Assembly: GCA_947074205.1 (NCBI GenBank)
Contig: CAMTOQ010000004.1
Coordinates: 54,662-118,661 of the forward strand
Source of the DNA: an uncultured Bacteroides sp.
Lineage (GTDB): Bacteria; Bacteroidota; Bacteroidia; Bacteroidales; Bacteroidaceae
Direction: 5' to 3'
DNA length: 64,000 bases
Shown in pieces: positions 17,204 through 25,627 of the stretch (position 1 is the stretch's first letter; the number at the start of each line of letters is the position of its first letter). A program made the position numbers and the translations under genes. The notes below the pieces were generated by a model. That model had not been told where the DNA came from. It did not search any database and saw only the letters and a list, made by a program, of their open reading frames with translations.

Positions 17204-18214
17204 TTATTTATGCGTAAGGTGTTTTCTAACTCCATCAATCAAACCATCAATTGATGAAGCCTTAGTGCATGGGCAATTAACGGAAGTAACAAGATAGCAA
17301 TCATCATCAACTCGCACAGAAACGCTGGACGATCCTTGAGCTGATACACCAATTCCCACCCGTATCAAAGCTTTACGAGCCATATTGTAGCGCACACCCT
17401 CACCAGTCAGGCTAATAACATCTGCACACTCATTATCCACGCGAAATAGACCCAAATTTTCATCAAAAAAGATACCTTTATAACCAAAGAAACGTTGAAG
17501 CGTACCGTCTAATGCCAACTCTTCGGGCGCACCTACAGTTATTCCTTGCTCTTTTTCCATCAGCCAAATATTATCAGCTATCTGCAAAGCAAGCTCTACA
17601 TCATGTGTAGAAAGAAAGATAGTTTTACCCATCTCCCTACTTAAGCGATGAAGGAGTTGCATCACCTCTACTTTACTCGGAAAATCCAAGAAAGCAGTAG
17701 GCTCATCCAGAAAAATGATAGGCGTATCTTGAGCAAGTGCTTTGGCAATCATCGTCTTTTGACGTTCGCCATCACTCAAGGTTTGAATGGTACGACCAGC
17801 AATAGGCATAATATTAACCAACTGCATGCTATCGTTGATAATAATCTGATCGGTAGCTGATAGACTTCCCCAAAAGTTAGTATAAGGGCAACGACCCAAT
17901 CCCACCATTTCTTCTACCGTCATATTGTAAATATCGGGTTTATCGGTGAGAACTACACTCAGCACATTAGCCAATTCACTATGCGAGTAACTGGTAATTT
18001 CCTTGGCCAACAACTCTATAGTTCCGCCAAGTTTAGATTGAAATCCGGAGAGCGTACGAAGCAGAGTAGACTTACCTACCCCATTTGCACCTAAAAGGCA
18101 AGTGAGTTGTCCACTATAAATAGTAGCATCGATATGCTTAGCCACAAAGTGCTGTTTATTTTTGCCGGTGTAGCCAATAGAGAGGTCTTTAATTTGAATT
18201 GTATTTTTGCGCAT
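17204..18214 (-). CDS. ABC transporter ATPase, FecE/BtuD type, with C-terminal extension
   Basis: 336 residues from the ATG at 18214, chosen because a minus-strand -7 element lies at 18234-18241, inside the upstream extension to 18274. The ATPase domain holds Walker A LLGANGVGKST near residue 45, a Q-loop region, signature LSDGERQ, Walker B IIFLDEPTAFLD and the switch histidine STHDVE. These match importers of iron chelates or cobalamin. Beyond about residue 250 there is an unusual tail of some 85 residues including SVNCPCTKASS. No permease or binding-protein gene is adjacent, so it must serve a transporter encoded elsewhere or act alone. Confidence 0.82.
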   Translation of the reverse strand: MRKNTIQIKDLSIGYTGKNKQHFVAKHIDATIYSGQLTCLLGANGVGKSTLLRTLSGFQSKLGGTIELLAKEITSYSHSELANVLSVVLTDKPDIYNMTVEEMVGLGRCPYTNFWGSLSATDQIIINDSMQLVNIMPIAGRTIQTLSDGERQKTMIAKALAQDTPIIFLDEPTAFLDFPSKVEVMQLLHRLSREMGKTIFLSTHDVELALQIADNIWLMEKEQGITVGAPEELALDGTLQRFFGYKGIFFDENLGLFRVDNECADVISLTGEGVRYNMARKALIRVGIGVSAQGSSSVSVRVDDDCYLVTSVNCPCTKASSIDGLIDGVRKHLTHK

Positions 18215-18233
18215 AGGTCTATCAATCTGCAGC

Positions 18234-18241
18234 CAAAGATA
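18234..18241 (-). promoter_or_regulatory. -7 element of the ABC ATPase gene
   Basis: Exact TATCTTTG on the minus strand. Initiation near 18229 leaves about 15 bases before the ATG at 18214. A good -33 partner was not found. Confidence 0.45.
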
Positions 18242-18302
18242 AACAAATTGCAAAGAATTGAAGTAACCACCCACAAAATCCTACCATTGTACGGGAAAAA
18301 CC

Positions 18303-18333
18303 TTTGCCTATGAATTGATAGTTCCTATATTTG
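18303..18333 (+). promoter_or_regulatory. promoter of the YidE/AspT-type transporter gene
   Basis: TTTG at 18303-18306, 19 bp spacer, exact TATATTTG at 18326-18333. The start near 18338 lies 13 bases before the ATG at 18351 and excludes the upstream ATG at 18315. Confidence 0.75.
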
Positions 18334-18350
18334 CAGCATATTTTCACTAT

Positions 18351-20015
18351 ATGGATTGGCTTAATCAACTTTTCATCGAGCATTCTGCTCTGCAAGCGGT
18401 AGTAGTACTCTCTCTCATTGCCGCTATTGGGCTGGGACTTGGCAAGATTAAATTTTTCGGAATATCACTAGGGGTAGCTTTTGTATTCTTTACAGGTATC
18501 CTCGCAGGAAATTTTGGACTTTCGATTAATCAGCAAATGCTGAATTATGCCGAAAGTTTTGGATTGGTCATTTTCGTATATGCACTTGGTTTACAAGTTG
18601 GCCCCGGCTTTTTCAGCTCCTTTCGCAAAGGCGGGGTCACGCTCAATCTACTTGCCTCTTCGGTGGTGGTTCTTGGCACCGTGATGGCCCTATTTAGCAC
18701 CCTACTCTTTGATGTTTCCCTACCAACGGCAGTGGGCATCTTGTGCGGAGCCACTACCAATACGCCCGCTCTTGGTGCAGCCCAACAAACTTTAAAACAA
18801 ATGGGATTGGAAACTAGCTCACCGGCATTAGGTTGCGCAGTGACCTATCCACTCGGTGTCGTTGGTGTTATTTTGGCGCTAACACTTATCCGCAAAATGG
18901 TAGTTAAGCCTGCCGACCTCGTAACAACGACCGATGATGACTCCAATCAAACCTATATTGGGGCCTTTATTGTGTGCAATCCTGCCATCTACAATAAAAG
19001 CATAGAAGATATTGCTCATCTCAGTTACCCTAAATTTATCATTTCTCGCCTGTGGCGCGACGGAGCCGTTAGCATCCCTACATCAGAGAAGATAATAAAA
19101 GAGGGAGACCGATTGCTTGTAGTGGCATCAGATAAAGATGTACAAGCTTTAACTGTGCTTTTCGGCATACAAGAGAGCACCGACTGGAACAAGGAGGGAA
19201 TTGATTGGAATACCATAGACAACCACTTAGTGTCTCAAGGCATAGTCATCACACGTCCCGAACTAAACGGTAAGAAACTTGGATCGTTACGACTTCGAAA
19301 CAATTATGGCATCAATATCAGCCGTGTCTATCGCTCGGGTGTTCAGCTATTGGCAACACCTGACTTGCGCCTGCAATTAGGTGACAGACTGACTGTTGTT
19401 GGCGAAAGCTCTGCCATCACCAACGTAGAAAAACTATTGGGCAATGCTATCAAAAGCCTAAAAGAGCCTAATCTTATTGCTGTATTTATAGGCATTGTAC
19501 TTGGGCTTTCACTTGGCGCCATTCCTATACTTATACCGGGTATGAGCGCACCTGTGAAACTGGGTTTAGCAGGTGGCCCCATAATTGTAGGAATACTAAT
19601 AGGTACATTTGGTCCACGCTTGCATATGGTGACCTATACCACTAGGAGTGCCAACTTAATGCTGCGTGCTTTGGGTTTGACTCTTTATCTTGCTTGTCTT
19701 GGACTTGACGCGGGAGCTCACTTTTTTGATACTGTATTTCGTGCCGAAGGTGCTATATGGGTGGGTATTGGTGCTGCCATGACTATCATTCCCGTATTGA
19801 TTGTAGGGCTAGTGGCCTTTAAACTGATGAAAATAGATTTCGGAACCGTTTCAGGAATGCTCTGCGGCAGCATGGCCAATCCTATGGCATTAACCAATGC
19901 CAGTGAATTAGTTTCGAGTGATAACCCATCTGTGGCTTACGCTACAGTCTACCCCTTTTGTATGTTCCTTCGAGTCATCATCGCCCAAATAGTGCTGATG
20001 ACATTCCTTACTTAA
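18351..20015 (+). CDS. putative AspT/YidE-family transporter with two RCK_C domains
   Basis: 554 residues. Two blocks of about five or six transmembrane helices (residues about 10-185 and 375-554) flank a cytoplasmic middle with two RCK_C (TrkA-C) domains near 205-280 and 290-370. Each membrane block has the family repeat: GILCGATTNTPALGAAQQT in the first and GMLCGSMANPMALTNAS in the second. The family includes aspartate:alanine exchanger AspT and the uncharacterised E. coli YidE/YbjL. The substrate is unknown; an organic acid or amino acid is likely. It is followed 51 bp later by fbp on the same strand. Confidence 0.85.
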   Translation: MDWLNQLFIEHSALQAVVVLSLIAAIGLGLGKIKFFGISLGVAFVFFTGILAGNFGLSINQQMLNYAESFGLVIFVYALGLQVGPGFFSSFRKGGVTLNLLASSVVVLGTVMALFSTLLFDVSLPTAVGILCGATTNTPALGAAQQTLKQMGLETSSPALGCAVTYPLGVVGVILALTLIRKMVVKPADLVTTTDDDSNQTYIGAFIVCNPAIYNKSIEDIAHLSYPKFIISRLWRDGAVSIPTSEKIIKEGDRLLVVASDKDVQALTVLFGIQESTDWNKEGIDWNTIDNHLVSQGIVITRPELNGKKLGSLRLRNNYGINISRVYRSGVQLLATPDLRLQLGDRLTVVGESSAITNVEKLLGNAIKSLKEPNLIAVFIGIVLGLSLGAIPILIPGMSAPVKLGLAGGPIIVGILIGTFGPRLHMVTYTTRSANLMLRALGLTLYLACLGLDAGAHFFDTVFRAEGAIWVGIGAAMTIIPVLIVGLVAFKLMKIDFGTVSGMLCGSMANPMALTNASELVSSDNPSVAYATVYPFCMFLRVIIAQIVLMTFLT

Positions 20016-20066
20016 ATGCCTATAAACTAACTTATAAATAATTCCTTACCACCTAATGTTAATGAA

Positions 20067-22061
20067 ATGACTGCACAAAATTTAATAACTCCTGAAAATA
20101 TAGCTGGCGACCTTCGCTATCTACAGCTGCTCTCACGCAGTTTTCCTACTATTGCAGATGCAGCTACTGAGATTATAAATCTCGAGTCTATACTAAACTT
20201 ACCTAAAGGAACCGAGCACTTCCTCACTGATATTCATGGCGAGGATGAAGCCTTCAGACATGTACTCAAAAATGCTTCCGGAGCCGTTAAGCGCAAAGTG
20301 AACGAGATTTTCGGAAATACACTGCGCGAAACTGAGAAGAAGGAGATATGCACACTTATTTACTACCCCGAAGAGAAACTACAACTCGTAAAAGAGCGTG
20401 AACATGATCTTGATGATTGGTATCTAATAACGTTGAACCAGTTAGTAAAGGTTTGCCAGAACGTATCTTCCAAATATACCCGTTCTAAAGTACGAAAATC
20501 CCTTCCTAAAGAGTTCTCTTATATTATTCAAGAGTTGCTTCACGAATCGAGTATTGAACCTAATAAGCATGCCTATATTAATAAGATTATTAGCACCATG
20601 ATATCTATCAAGCGTGCCGATGAATTTATTATTGCCATGTGCAATTTGATTCAACGCCTTACTATCGACTCTCTTCATATTGTAGGTGACATCTACGACC
20701 GTGGTCCCGGTGCACATATCATTATGGATACACTTTGCGATTATCACAATTTCGATATCCAATGGGGCAACCATGACATATTATGGATGGGAGCTGCTGC
20801 CGGCAACACCAGCTGCATTGCCAATGTGATACGAATGTCTATGCGCTATGGCAATCTCAACACTTTGGAAGATGGCTATAGCATCAACTTGTTACCGCTA
20901 GCCACTTTTGCTATGGAGACCTATGCAGAAGATCCTTGCACGCTATTCCTGCCTAAAACAGGAGTTGCTGATGGTAATTACAATGAGAAAACACGTCGCT
21001 TAATAGCGCAAATGCACAAGGCAATCACCATCATACAGTTCAAGCTAGAGGCTTCTATCATAGACCGACGACCCGAGTTCCAAATGGCCGATAGAAAGCT
21101 ATTGGATAAGATTGATTACGAACGCGGTGTGTTGACTTACGAAGGCAAGGAGTATCCACTACGCGATACCAATCTGCCCACAATAGACCCTGCTAATCCC
21201 TATGCACTTACTTGCGAAGAGGAAGAGCTAATAAAGAAACTATACCATTCGTTTGTCAATAGCGAAAAACTCAAGAAGCATATGCGTTGTCTTTTCACCT
21301 ATGGTGGAATGTATCTAGTTTGTAACTCAAACCTCTTATATCATGCCTCAGTTCCGTTGAACCAAGATGGAAGCTTTAAAGAAGTGACAATAGGCAATAA
21401 AAAGTATAAGGGAAAGAAGTTGATGGACAAAGTGGATCAACTAATCAGAACCGCCTACTTTGACGATGATGATTGCAAAGATAAAAGATTTGCTCTGGAC
21501 TATGTTTGGTACGTGTGGTGCGGACCTGACTCACCCTCTTTTGATAAATCGAAAATGGCCACCTTCGAACGCTATTTTATCGCTGATAAGAAACTACAGA
21601 AAGAAGAGAAAGGCTACTATTATCAAATGCGCGACAATGAAGAGGTGTGCGATAGAATCTTGAAAGAGTTCAACGTCACCGGCGAACATACTCATATCAT
21701 CAATGGACACGTACCTGTAAAAACCATAAAAGGCGAGCAACCCATGAAGGCAGGTGGTAAACTACTTGTTATTGATGGTGGGTTCTCTAAAGCCTACCAA
21801 CCCGAAACAGGAATTGCCGGCTACACTTTAATCTATCATTCTCATGGTATGCAGTTGGTTCAACACGAACCATTCATGTCTACGCAAGAGGCTATACGCG
21901 AAGGGCAAGATATCATCTCGACTACTTTTGTCATCGAGTTTAACTCGCAACGCATGATGGTAAAGGACACCGACAAAGGAAAAGTGCTTGAAGACCAGAT
22001 ATTTGACCTCCAAAAACTATTGGTTGCCTATCGCAACGGATTGATAAAGGAAAAGGTCTGA
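20067..22061 (+). CDS. fbp: class III fructose-1,6-bisphosphatase
   Basis: 664 residues, the long form typical of Firmicutes and Bacteroidetes. Metallophosphatase motifs are plain: LTDIHGEDEAFRH near residue 53, GDIYDRGPG near 210, WGNHDILWMG near 232 and the late NGHVP with VIDGGF. The enzyme removes the C1 phosphate of fructose 1,6-bisphosphate for gluconeogenesis. The ATG at 20067 gives the usual N-terminus. It may be co-transcribed with the transporter upstream. No promoter with the exact consensus was seen in the 51-bp gap. Confidence 0.95.
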   Translation: MTAQNLITPENIAGDLRYLQLLSRSFPTIADAATEIINLESILNLPKGTEHFLTDIHGEDEAFRHVLKNASGAVKRKVNEIFGNTLRETEKKEICTLIYYPEEKLQLVKEREHDLDDWYLITLNQLVKVCQNVSSKYTRSKVRKSLPKEFSYIIQELLHESSIEPNKHAYINKIISTMISIKRADEFIIAMCNLIQRLTIDSLHIVGDIYDRGPGAHIIMDTLCDYHNFDIQWGNHDILWMGAAAGNTSCIANVIRMSMRYGNLNTLEDGYSINLLPLATFAMETYAEDPCTLFLPKTGVADGNYNEKTRRLIAQMHKAITIIQFKLEASIIDRRPEFQMADRKLLDKIDYERGVLTYEGKEYPLRDTNLPTIDPANPYALTCEEEELIKKLYHSFVNSEKLKKHMRCLFTYGGMYLVCNSNLLYHASVPLNQDGSFKEVTIGNKKYKGKKLMDKVDQLIRTAYFDDDDCKDKRFALDYVWYVWCGPDSPSFDKSKMATFERYFIADKKLQKEEKGYYYQMRDNEEVCDRILKEFNVTGEHTHIINGHVPVKTIKGEQPMKAGGKLLVIDGGFSKAYQPETGIAGYTLIYHSHGMQLVQHEPFMSTQEAIREGQDIISTTFVIEFNSQRMMVKDTDKGKVLEDQIFDLQKLLVAYRNGLIKEKV

Positions 22062-22090
22062 TTATCAACACATAGAGCATAGAAAGCATA

Positions 22091-22122
22091 CTAGCCCTTG
22101 CTACCGTGGTAGCAAGGGCTAG
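22091..22122. repeat. perfect 15-bp inverted repeat after fbp
   Basis: The arms 22091-22105 and 22108-22122 are perfect complements separated by only two bases. A degenerate third copy of the right arm (GGTGGCAAGGGCTA) follows at 22130-22143. There is no T-run, so termination of the ordinary kind is doubtful. Confidence 0.6.
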
Positions 22123-22198
22123 TCTGCTTGGTGGCAAGGGCTATCTACCGCGCTGGCAAGCTGTACTCACCAAACCACACAAATGAAGGTAAAAAAAG

Positions 22199-22230
22199 AA
22201 CGGGAGCAATCTCTATTTGACTACTCCCGG
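22199..22230 (-). terminator. terminator of phoU
   Basis: Read on the minus strand, CGGGAG (22229-22224) pairs with CTCCCG (22206-22201) and is followed by TTCTTTTTTT, a normal intrinsic terminator for the gene ending at 22261. Confidence 0.65.
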
Positions 22231-22260
22231 TTTGTAAATATATTCTTGCTTAGATCTAGC

Positions 22261-22935
22261 TTAATCTTCTAACCGACCACGATGTTTCAGAACTTTTGCA
22301 TCAATATAGAAAACAATCTCTTCGGCGATATTGGTGATATGGTCACCTGCACGTTCAAGTTTGCGAACCATGGCCGAGAGATCTAAACAAAGTTCTGCAT
22401 CCGCCGGGTTTTGGCGCATATGCATAGCCAATATTTTTACTGAGGACGCATATATCTCGTCCAGCACATCATCTTTTGAGAAGATGGAAGTAGCCAAATC
22501 TATTTTCTCTTCTTCCAATGCCTGCTTTGCTAAAGAAAGCATAGCAAGTACTTCACCATACATCTCCTCAAAACGCAACTGTTTTATTAGTTCCAGATCT
22601 ACACCAGCACTCTCCGACTTTATCACAAATCGTGATATACCTTCGGCGAAATCGGCGATACGCTCCAAGTTGGTATTAATTTTCAGAGTAGCTAGCACAA
22701 AGCGAAGGTCAATACCCAATGGGTTGTATAGTGCGATGATATCTTCAATATCATTATCAATCTTCAACTCATATGTATTGACACGGCGTTCGCGCAGCAA
22801 TACTGTCTGTGCCAAATCTTTATCAAATGTAGTAACAGCCCTACCAGCATGTTCTATTTGATTGTAAACAAGATTCCACATCTGATTGATTTCATTCTTC
22901 AGAAGAAGTAATTCTGACTCTACAAACTGTACCAT
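22261..22935 (-). CDS. phoU: PhoU-family phosphate regulator
   Basis: 224 residues, all-helical, with two PhoU repeats: the first contains ELKIDNDIEDIIALYNPLGIDLRFVLATLK and the second, near 125-215, contains VKILAMHMRQNP and ERAGDHITNIAEEIVFYI. PhoU proteins damp phosphate uptake and PhoR signalling by contacting the Pst transporter. No pst or phoBR gene is nearby, so this is an isolated copy. A minus-strand -7 element TATATTTG at 22983-22976 would give a 36-base leader. Confidence 0.9.
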   Translation of the reverse strand: MVQFVESELLLLKNEINQMWNLVYNQIEHAGRAVTTFDKDLAQTVLLRERRVNTYELKIDNDIEDIIALYNPLGIDLRFVLATLKINTNLERIADFAEGISRFVIKSESAGVDLELIKQLRFEEMYGEVLAMLSLAKQALEEEKIDLATSIFSKDDVLDEIYASSVKILAMHMRQNPADAELCLDLSAMVRKLERAGDHITNIAEEIVFYIDAKVLKHRGRLED

Positions 22936-23022
22936 AATTATTTGAAGCTATAATGTTTAAGCAAATTCTGTACTACAAATATAGTCGAAAAAGGAGATAT
23001 TGCTATGTCTTTTATTTGAAAT

Positions 23023-23685
23023 TTATATTTCATTTCTGTTACATTCGCGGGGGCTATCATCCATCTGCCAAGTCATAACAAAATCGGGATGGATAAGATA
23101 GTTGACTGCGAACTGCCGCTTACTGCAGGTTTTATATTCAAAGGCTTCAAATACGCCCTCTTGTTGAGGAGTAAAAGGTAGAATATGAAGATGTTCTTTA
23201 AAATCAATTTCAGATAAGTCTATCGATTTGAATAGAGTCTCTTTAGCCGACCAAAGCAAAAGCATACTCCAAGTATCATCACCTTGAAAGAGTCGAAGTT
23301 CTTCATCTTCACGAACAAACTTGGAACATACTTTACGCACACGTGGCGAATATTGCTCTATATCAATAGCCACTGGTGACTCAATACTGATAATGACGGC
23401 CACATAACTCTTTGTGTGGGAAATGCTGACATAAGCACTATTATCATCCAAATAAGGTTTACCACTCTCCTTATAGGCTATAGGGACTTGACGACCCATA
23501 AGTGTAAAAAGCAATGCCCGCACAGAAAGCCACTCAAGCTTGCGATGAGGAGCTTTAAAACGCTCTAATTCGTTTTCAAAATATTCTCTATTGGGAAGAT
23601 CTTGAAGAAGTTCATCTACTGTCTCTTCTATCTTCCAAACACCAACAGTGTAACCGTCGCGAGAGGTTTTATAAAATAAAGGCAT
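23023..23685 (-). CDS. 4'-phosphopantetheinyl transferase superfamily protein
   Basis: 220 residues of the Sfp/AcpT type. The two metal/CoA motifs are present: VAIDIE near residue 112 and WSAKETLFK near 150; the substrate-side YVSISHTKSYVAV is near 92. It would move phosphopantetheine from coenzyme A to a serine on a carrier protein. No carrier protein, fatty-acid or polyketide gene is adjacent. Its start lies 3 bp after the stop of the GldE-like gene, so the two are expressed together. Association of this transferase with gldE is common in Bacteroidetes. Confidence 0.85.
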   Translation of the reverse strand: MPLFYKTSRDGYTVGVWKIEETVDELLQDLPNREYFENELERFKAPHRKLEWLSVRALLFTLMGRQVPIAYKESGKPYLDDNSAYVSISHTKSYVAVIISIESPVAIDIEQYSPRVRKVCSKFVREDEELRLFQGDDTWSMLLLWSAKETLFKSIDLSEIDFKEHLHILPFTPQQEGVFEAFEYKTCSKRQFAVNYLIHPDFVMTWQMDDSPRECNRNEI

Positions 23686-23688
23686 ATA

Positions 23689-25029
23689 CTACGGTTGAGG
23701 TTGCTCTGGGGTATTTATAGTAAACTTAACCTTAAGAATTCTTCTATTATCCATTTCTAATATTTCGAACAAGAAGTTCTCGTACTGGATTTTTTCATGG
23801 AGTTGAGGGAATTCTTGCTTTATCTCGAGCAGTAAACCGGCAAGTGTATCGGCTTCACCCGAAACTTTCTCAAAATCCTCCTCTTTCAGTTGCGTCACTC
23901 TATAGAAGTCACTCAAAGGAATCTTGGCTTCAAAAATCCATGTATGGTTATTGACCACTGTATAAGGTCGCTCCACTTCATCGTACTCATCATGAATCTC
24001 GCCTACAATTTCCTCTATAATATCTTCCATAGTGACAATGCCAGATGTACCGCCAAACTCATCCACAACAATAGCCATGTGAATCTTATTAGCCTGGAAA
24101 TCGCGAAGCAAATCATCTATCATCTTTGTCTCGGGCACAAAATAAGCCGGACGAATAAGAGACTGCCATCTAAAGTTCTCCCCTTTCGTGAGATGTGGCA
24201 AAAGATCTTTAATATAGAGCACTCCTTTGATGTTGTCGCGTGATCCGGAATAGATAGGTATACGTGAGTAAGCATTATCAACAATAGACTTCATCACTTC
24301 GCTGAAAGGCGATTTTATATCAAGAACCACCATGTCCAAACGTGATGTCATCACCTCTTTGGCGGTTTCTCCTCCGAAACGGATAATACCTTCTAGAATA
24401 TTATTCTCTTCTTTCAATTCATTTCTATCCGTCAGTTCGTAAGCCTGAGACAGCTCGTCAACCGAGATACTATGTTTACGGCGGGCGAAATATTTATTAA
24501 GAAAACCAGTAGAATTGACTAACAGATAAGAAAGTGGAGAAAAGATGGTACGTAGAAAATATATGCCGGGAGCTGCAAATCTGCAAAACGAAAGCGTACG
24601 TTGCGTTGAGTAAATTTTGGGCATAATCTCTCCAAACAAGAGAAGGAGGAAAGTTAATATCACAGTCAGTATCACAAACTCTGCCACAGGTGAAGCAAAA
24701 GAAAATACACTCATACAAAAGAAATTGCAGAGCATAATAATGGTTACATTGACAAAATTGTTGGTAATAAGTACTGTGGCAAGGAGTTTTTCAGAGCTAT
24801 CTAGCAAACTGCGTATCTTAGTATCCGACGGATGAGTTTCCTCATCTACCTCATTGAGGTCGTTTGGAGAAAGTGAGAAGAAAGCTACTTCTGAAGCCGA
24901 AGCAAATCCTGATGCCAACAGGAGTATGGCCGCAAAAATAATAGCTAGAATAGCAGAGATAGATGGAGGCGTAATGGTGATATTACTAAAAACATCAAGA
25001 ATCTGGCGTAAATAATCGTCTGAGTCCAA
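23689..25029 (-). CDS. gldE: GldE-like CNNM/CBS-domain membrane protein
   Basis: 446 residues. Residues 15-215 form a DUF21/CNNM domain with about four hydrophobic segments (AILAIIFAAILLLASGFASA; LLLFGEIMPKIYS). A CBS pair spans about 225-345 (MTSRLDMVVLDIKSPFSEV, YSRIPIYSGSRDNIKGVLYI, FGGTSGIVTMEDIIEEIVG), and a CorC/HlyC domain ends the protein. This is the architecture of GldE, first linked to gliding in Flavobacteria but present in many non-gliding Bacteroidales, where metal-ion (magnesium-type) handling is a plausible role. The ssb terminator lies between this gene and ssb, so it should have its own promoter, which I could not identify. A gldD gene, often its partner, is absent. Confidence 0.82.
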   Translation of the reverse strand: MDSDDYLRQILDVFSNITITPPSISAILAIIFAAILLLASGFASASEVAFFSLSPNDLNEVDEETHPSDTKIRSLLDSSEKLLATVLITNNFVNVTIIMLCNFFCMSVFSFASPVAEFVILTVILTFLLLLFGEIMPKIYSTQRTLSFCRFAAPGIYFLRTIFSPLSYLLVNSTGFLNKYFARRKHSISVDELSQAYELTDRNELKEENNILEGIIRFGGETAKEVMTSRLDMVVLDIKSPFSEVMKSIVDNAYSRIPIYSGSRDNIKGVLYIKDLLPHLTKGENFRWQSLIRPAYFVPETKMIDDLLRDFQANKIHMAIVVDEFGGTSGIVTMEDIIEEIVGEIHDEYDEVERPYTVVNNHTWIFEAKIPLSDFYRVTQLKEEDFEKVSGEADTLAGLLLEIKQEFPQLHEKIQYENFLFEILEMDNRRILKVKFTINTPEQPQP

Positions 25030-25054
25030 AATGAGTTGTTTAAGTGAAACAAAA

Positions 25055-25090
25055 CCCTTGAGTATCTTGAGTAAAAAAGATACTCAAGGG
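25055..25090 (-). terminator. terminator of ssb
   Basis: A perfect 14-bp stem (25055-25068 with 25077-25090) around an 8-base loop. On the minus strand the stem is followed by TTTTG. It separates ssb from gldE. Confidence 0.85.
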
Positions 25091-25117
25091 CATATCTATA
25101 TATCTATTTAATCGAAA

Positions 25118-25564
25118 TTAAAAGGGAAGGGCATCATCACCACTTGCAGTTTGCTGTGGCGCTGTAGATGCAGCAGCTGAAGGAGCTTGAGAAGCAGGCG
25201 CTGTAGAGTGATCTGAACCATTGGATGCTCTTGCACCTCCTAGCATTTCCATATTATCAGCAAATATCTCGGTGATGTACCTGCGATTTCCAGCTTGATC
25301 TTCATAAGTGCGCGACTTAATTTTGCCTTCGATATAGAGTTTATCACCCTTATGCACATATTTCTCTGCAACTTCCGCTAATCCGCGCCACAAAACAATA
25401 TTGTGCCATTCAGTACGATCAGGAACCTGCGTACCGTTAGTTAGAGTATAACCTTTTTCTGTAGTAGCCAACGGGAATGTAGCAACGGCCACACCTGAAT
25501 CTAAATATCTTACTTCAGGGTCTTTACCTACATTGCCCAACAAAATGACCTTATTGACTGACAT
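25118..25564 (-). CDS. ssb: single-stranded DNA-binding protein
   Basis: 148 residues. The OB fold occupies 1-108 (MSVNKVILLGNVGKDPEVRY, EWHNIVLWRGLAEVAEKYV, GDKLYIEGKIKSR). A Ser/Ala/Gln-rich linker leads to the acidic tip DDALPF, which recruits replication and repair partners. It coats single-stranded DNA as a tetramer. It has a good promoter of its own between mutY and ssb. Confidence 0.95.
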   Translation of the reverse strand: MSVNKVILLGNVGKDPEVRYLDSGVAVATFPLATTEKGYTLTNGTQVPDRTEWHNIVLWRGLAEVAEKYVHKGDKLYIEGKIKSRTYEDQAGNRRYITEIFADNMEMLGGARASNGSDHSTAPASQAPSAAASTAPQQTASGDDALPF

Positions 25565-25592
25565 ATTCTTTCTTTTTTAAGTATTTATGTGC

Positions 25593-25624
25593 CAAATATA
25601 AAGAATATTAAAACACAACACAAA
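25593..25624 (-). promoter_or_regulatory. promoter of ssb
   Basis: On the minus strand TTTG (25624-25621), 20 bp, and exact TATATTTG (25600-25593). Initiation near 25588 gives a leader of about 24 bases to the ATG at 25564. The -33 element lies just past the mutY stop. Confidence 0.75.
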
Positions 25625-25627
25625 CCT

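Noticed and set aside
22331..22861. A 176-codon plus-strand frame opposite phoU
   Set aside because: Serine-rich mirror translation of the PhoU helices; phoU has all family motifs and matching promoter and terminator.
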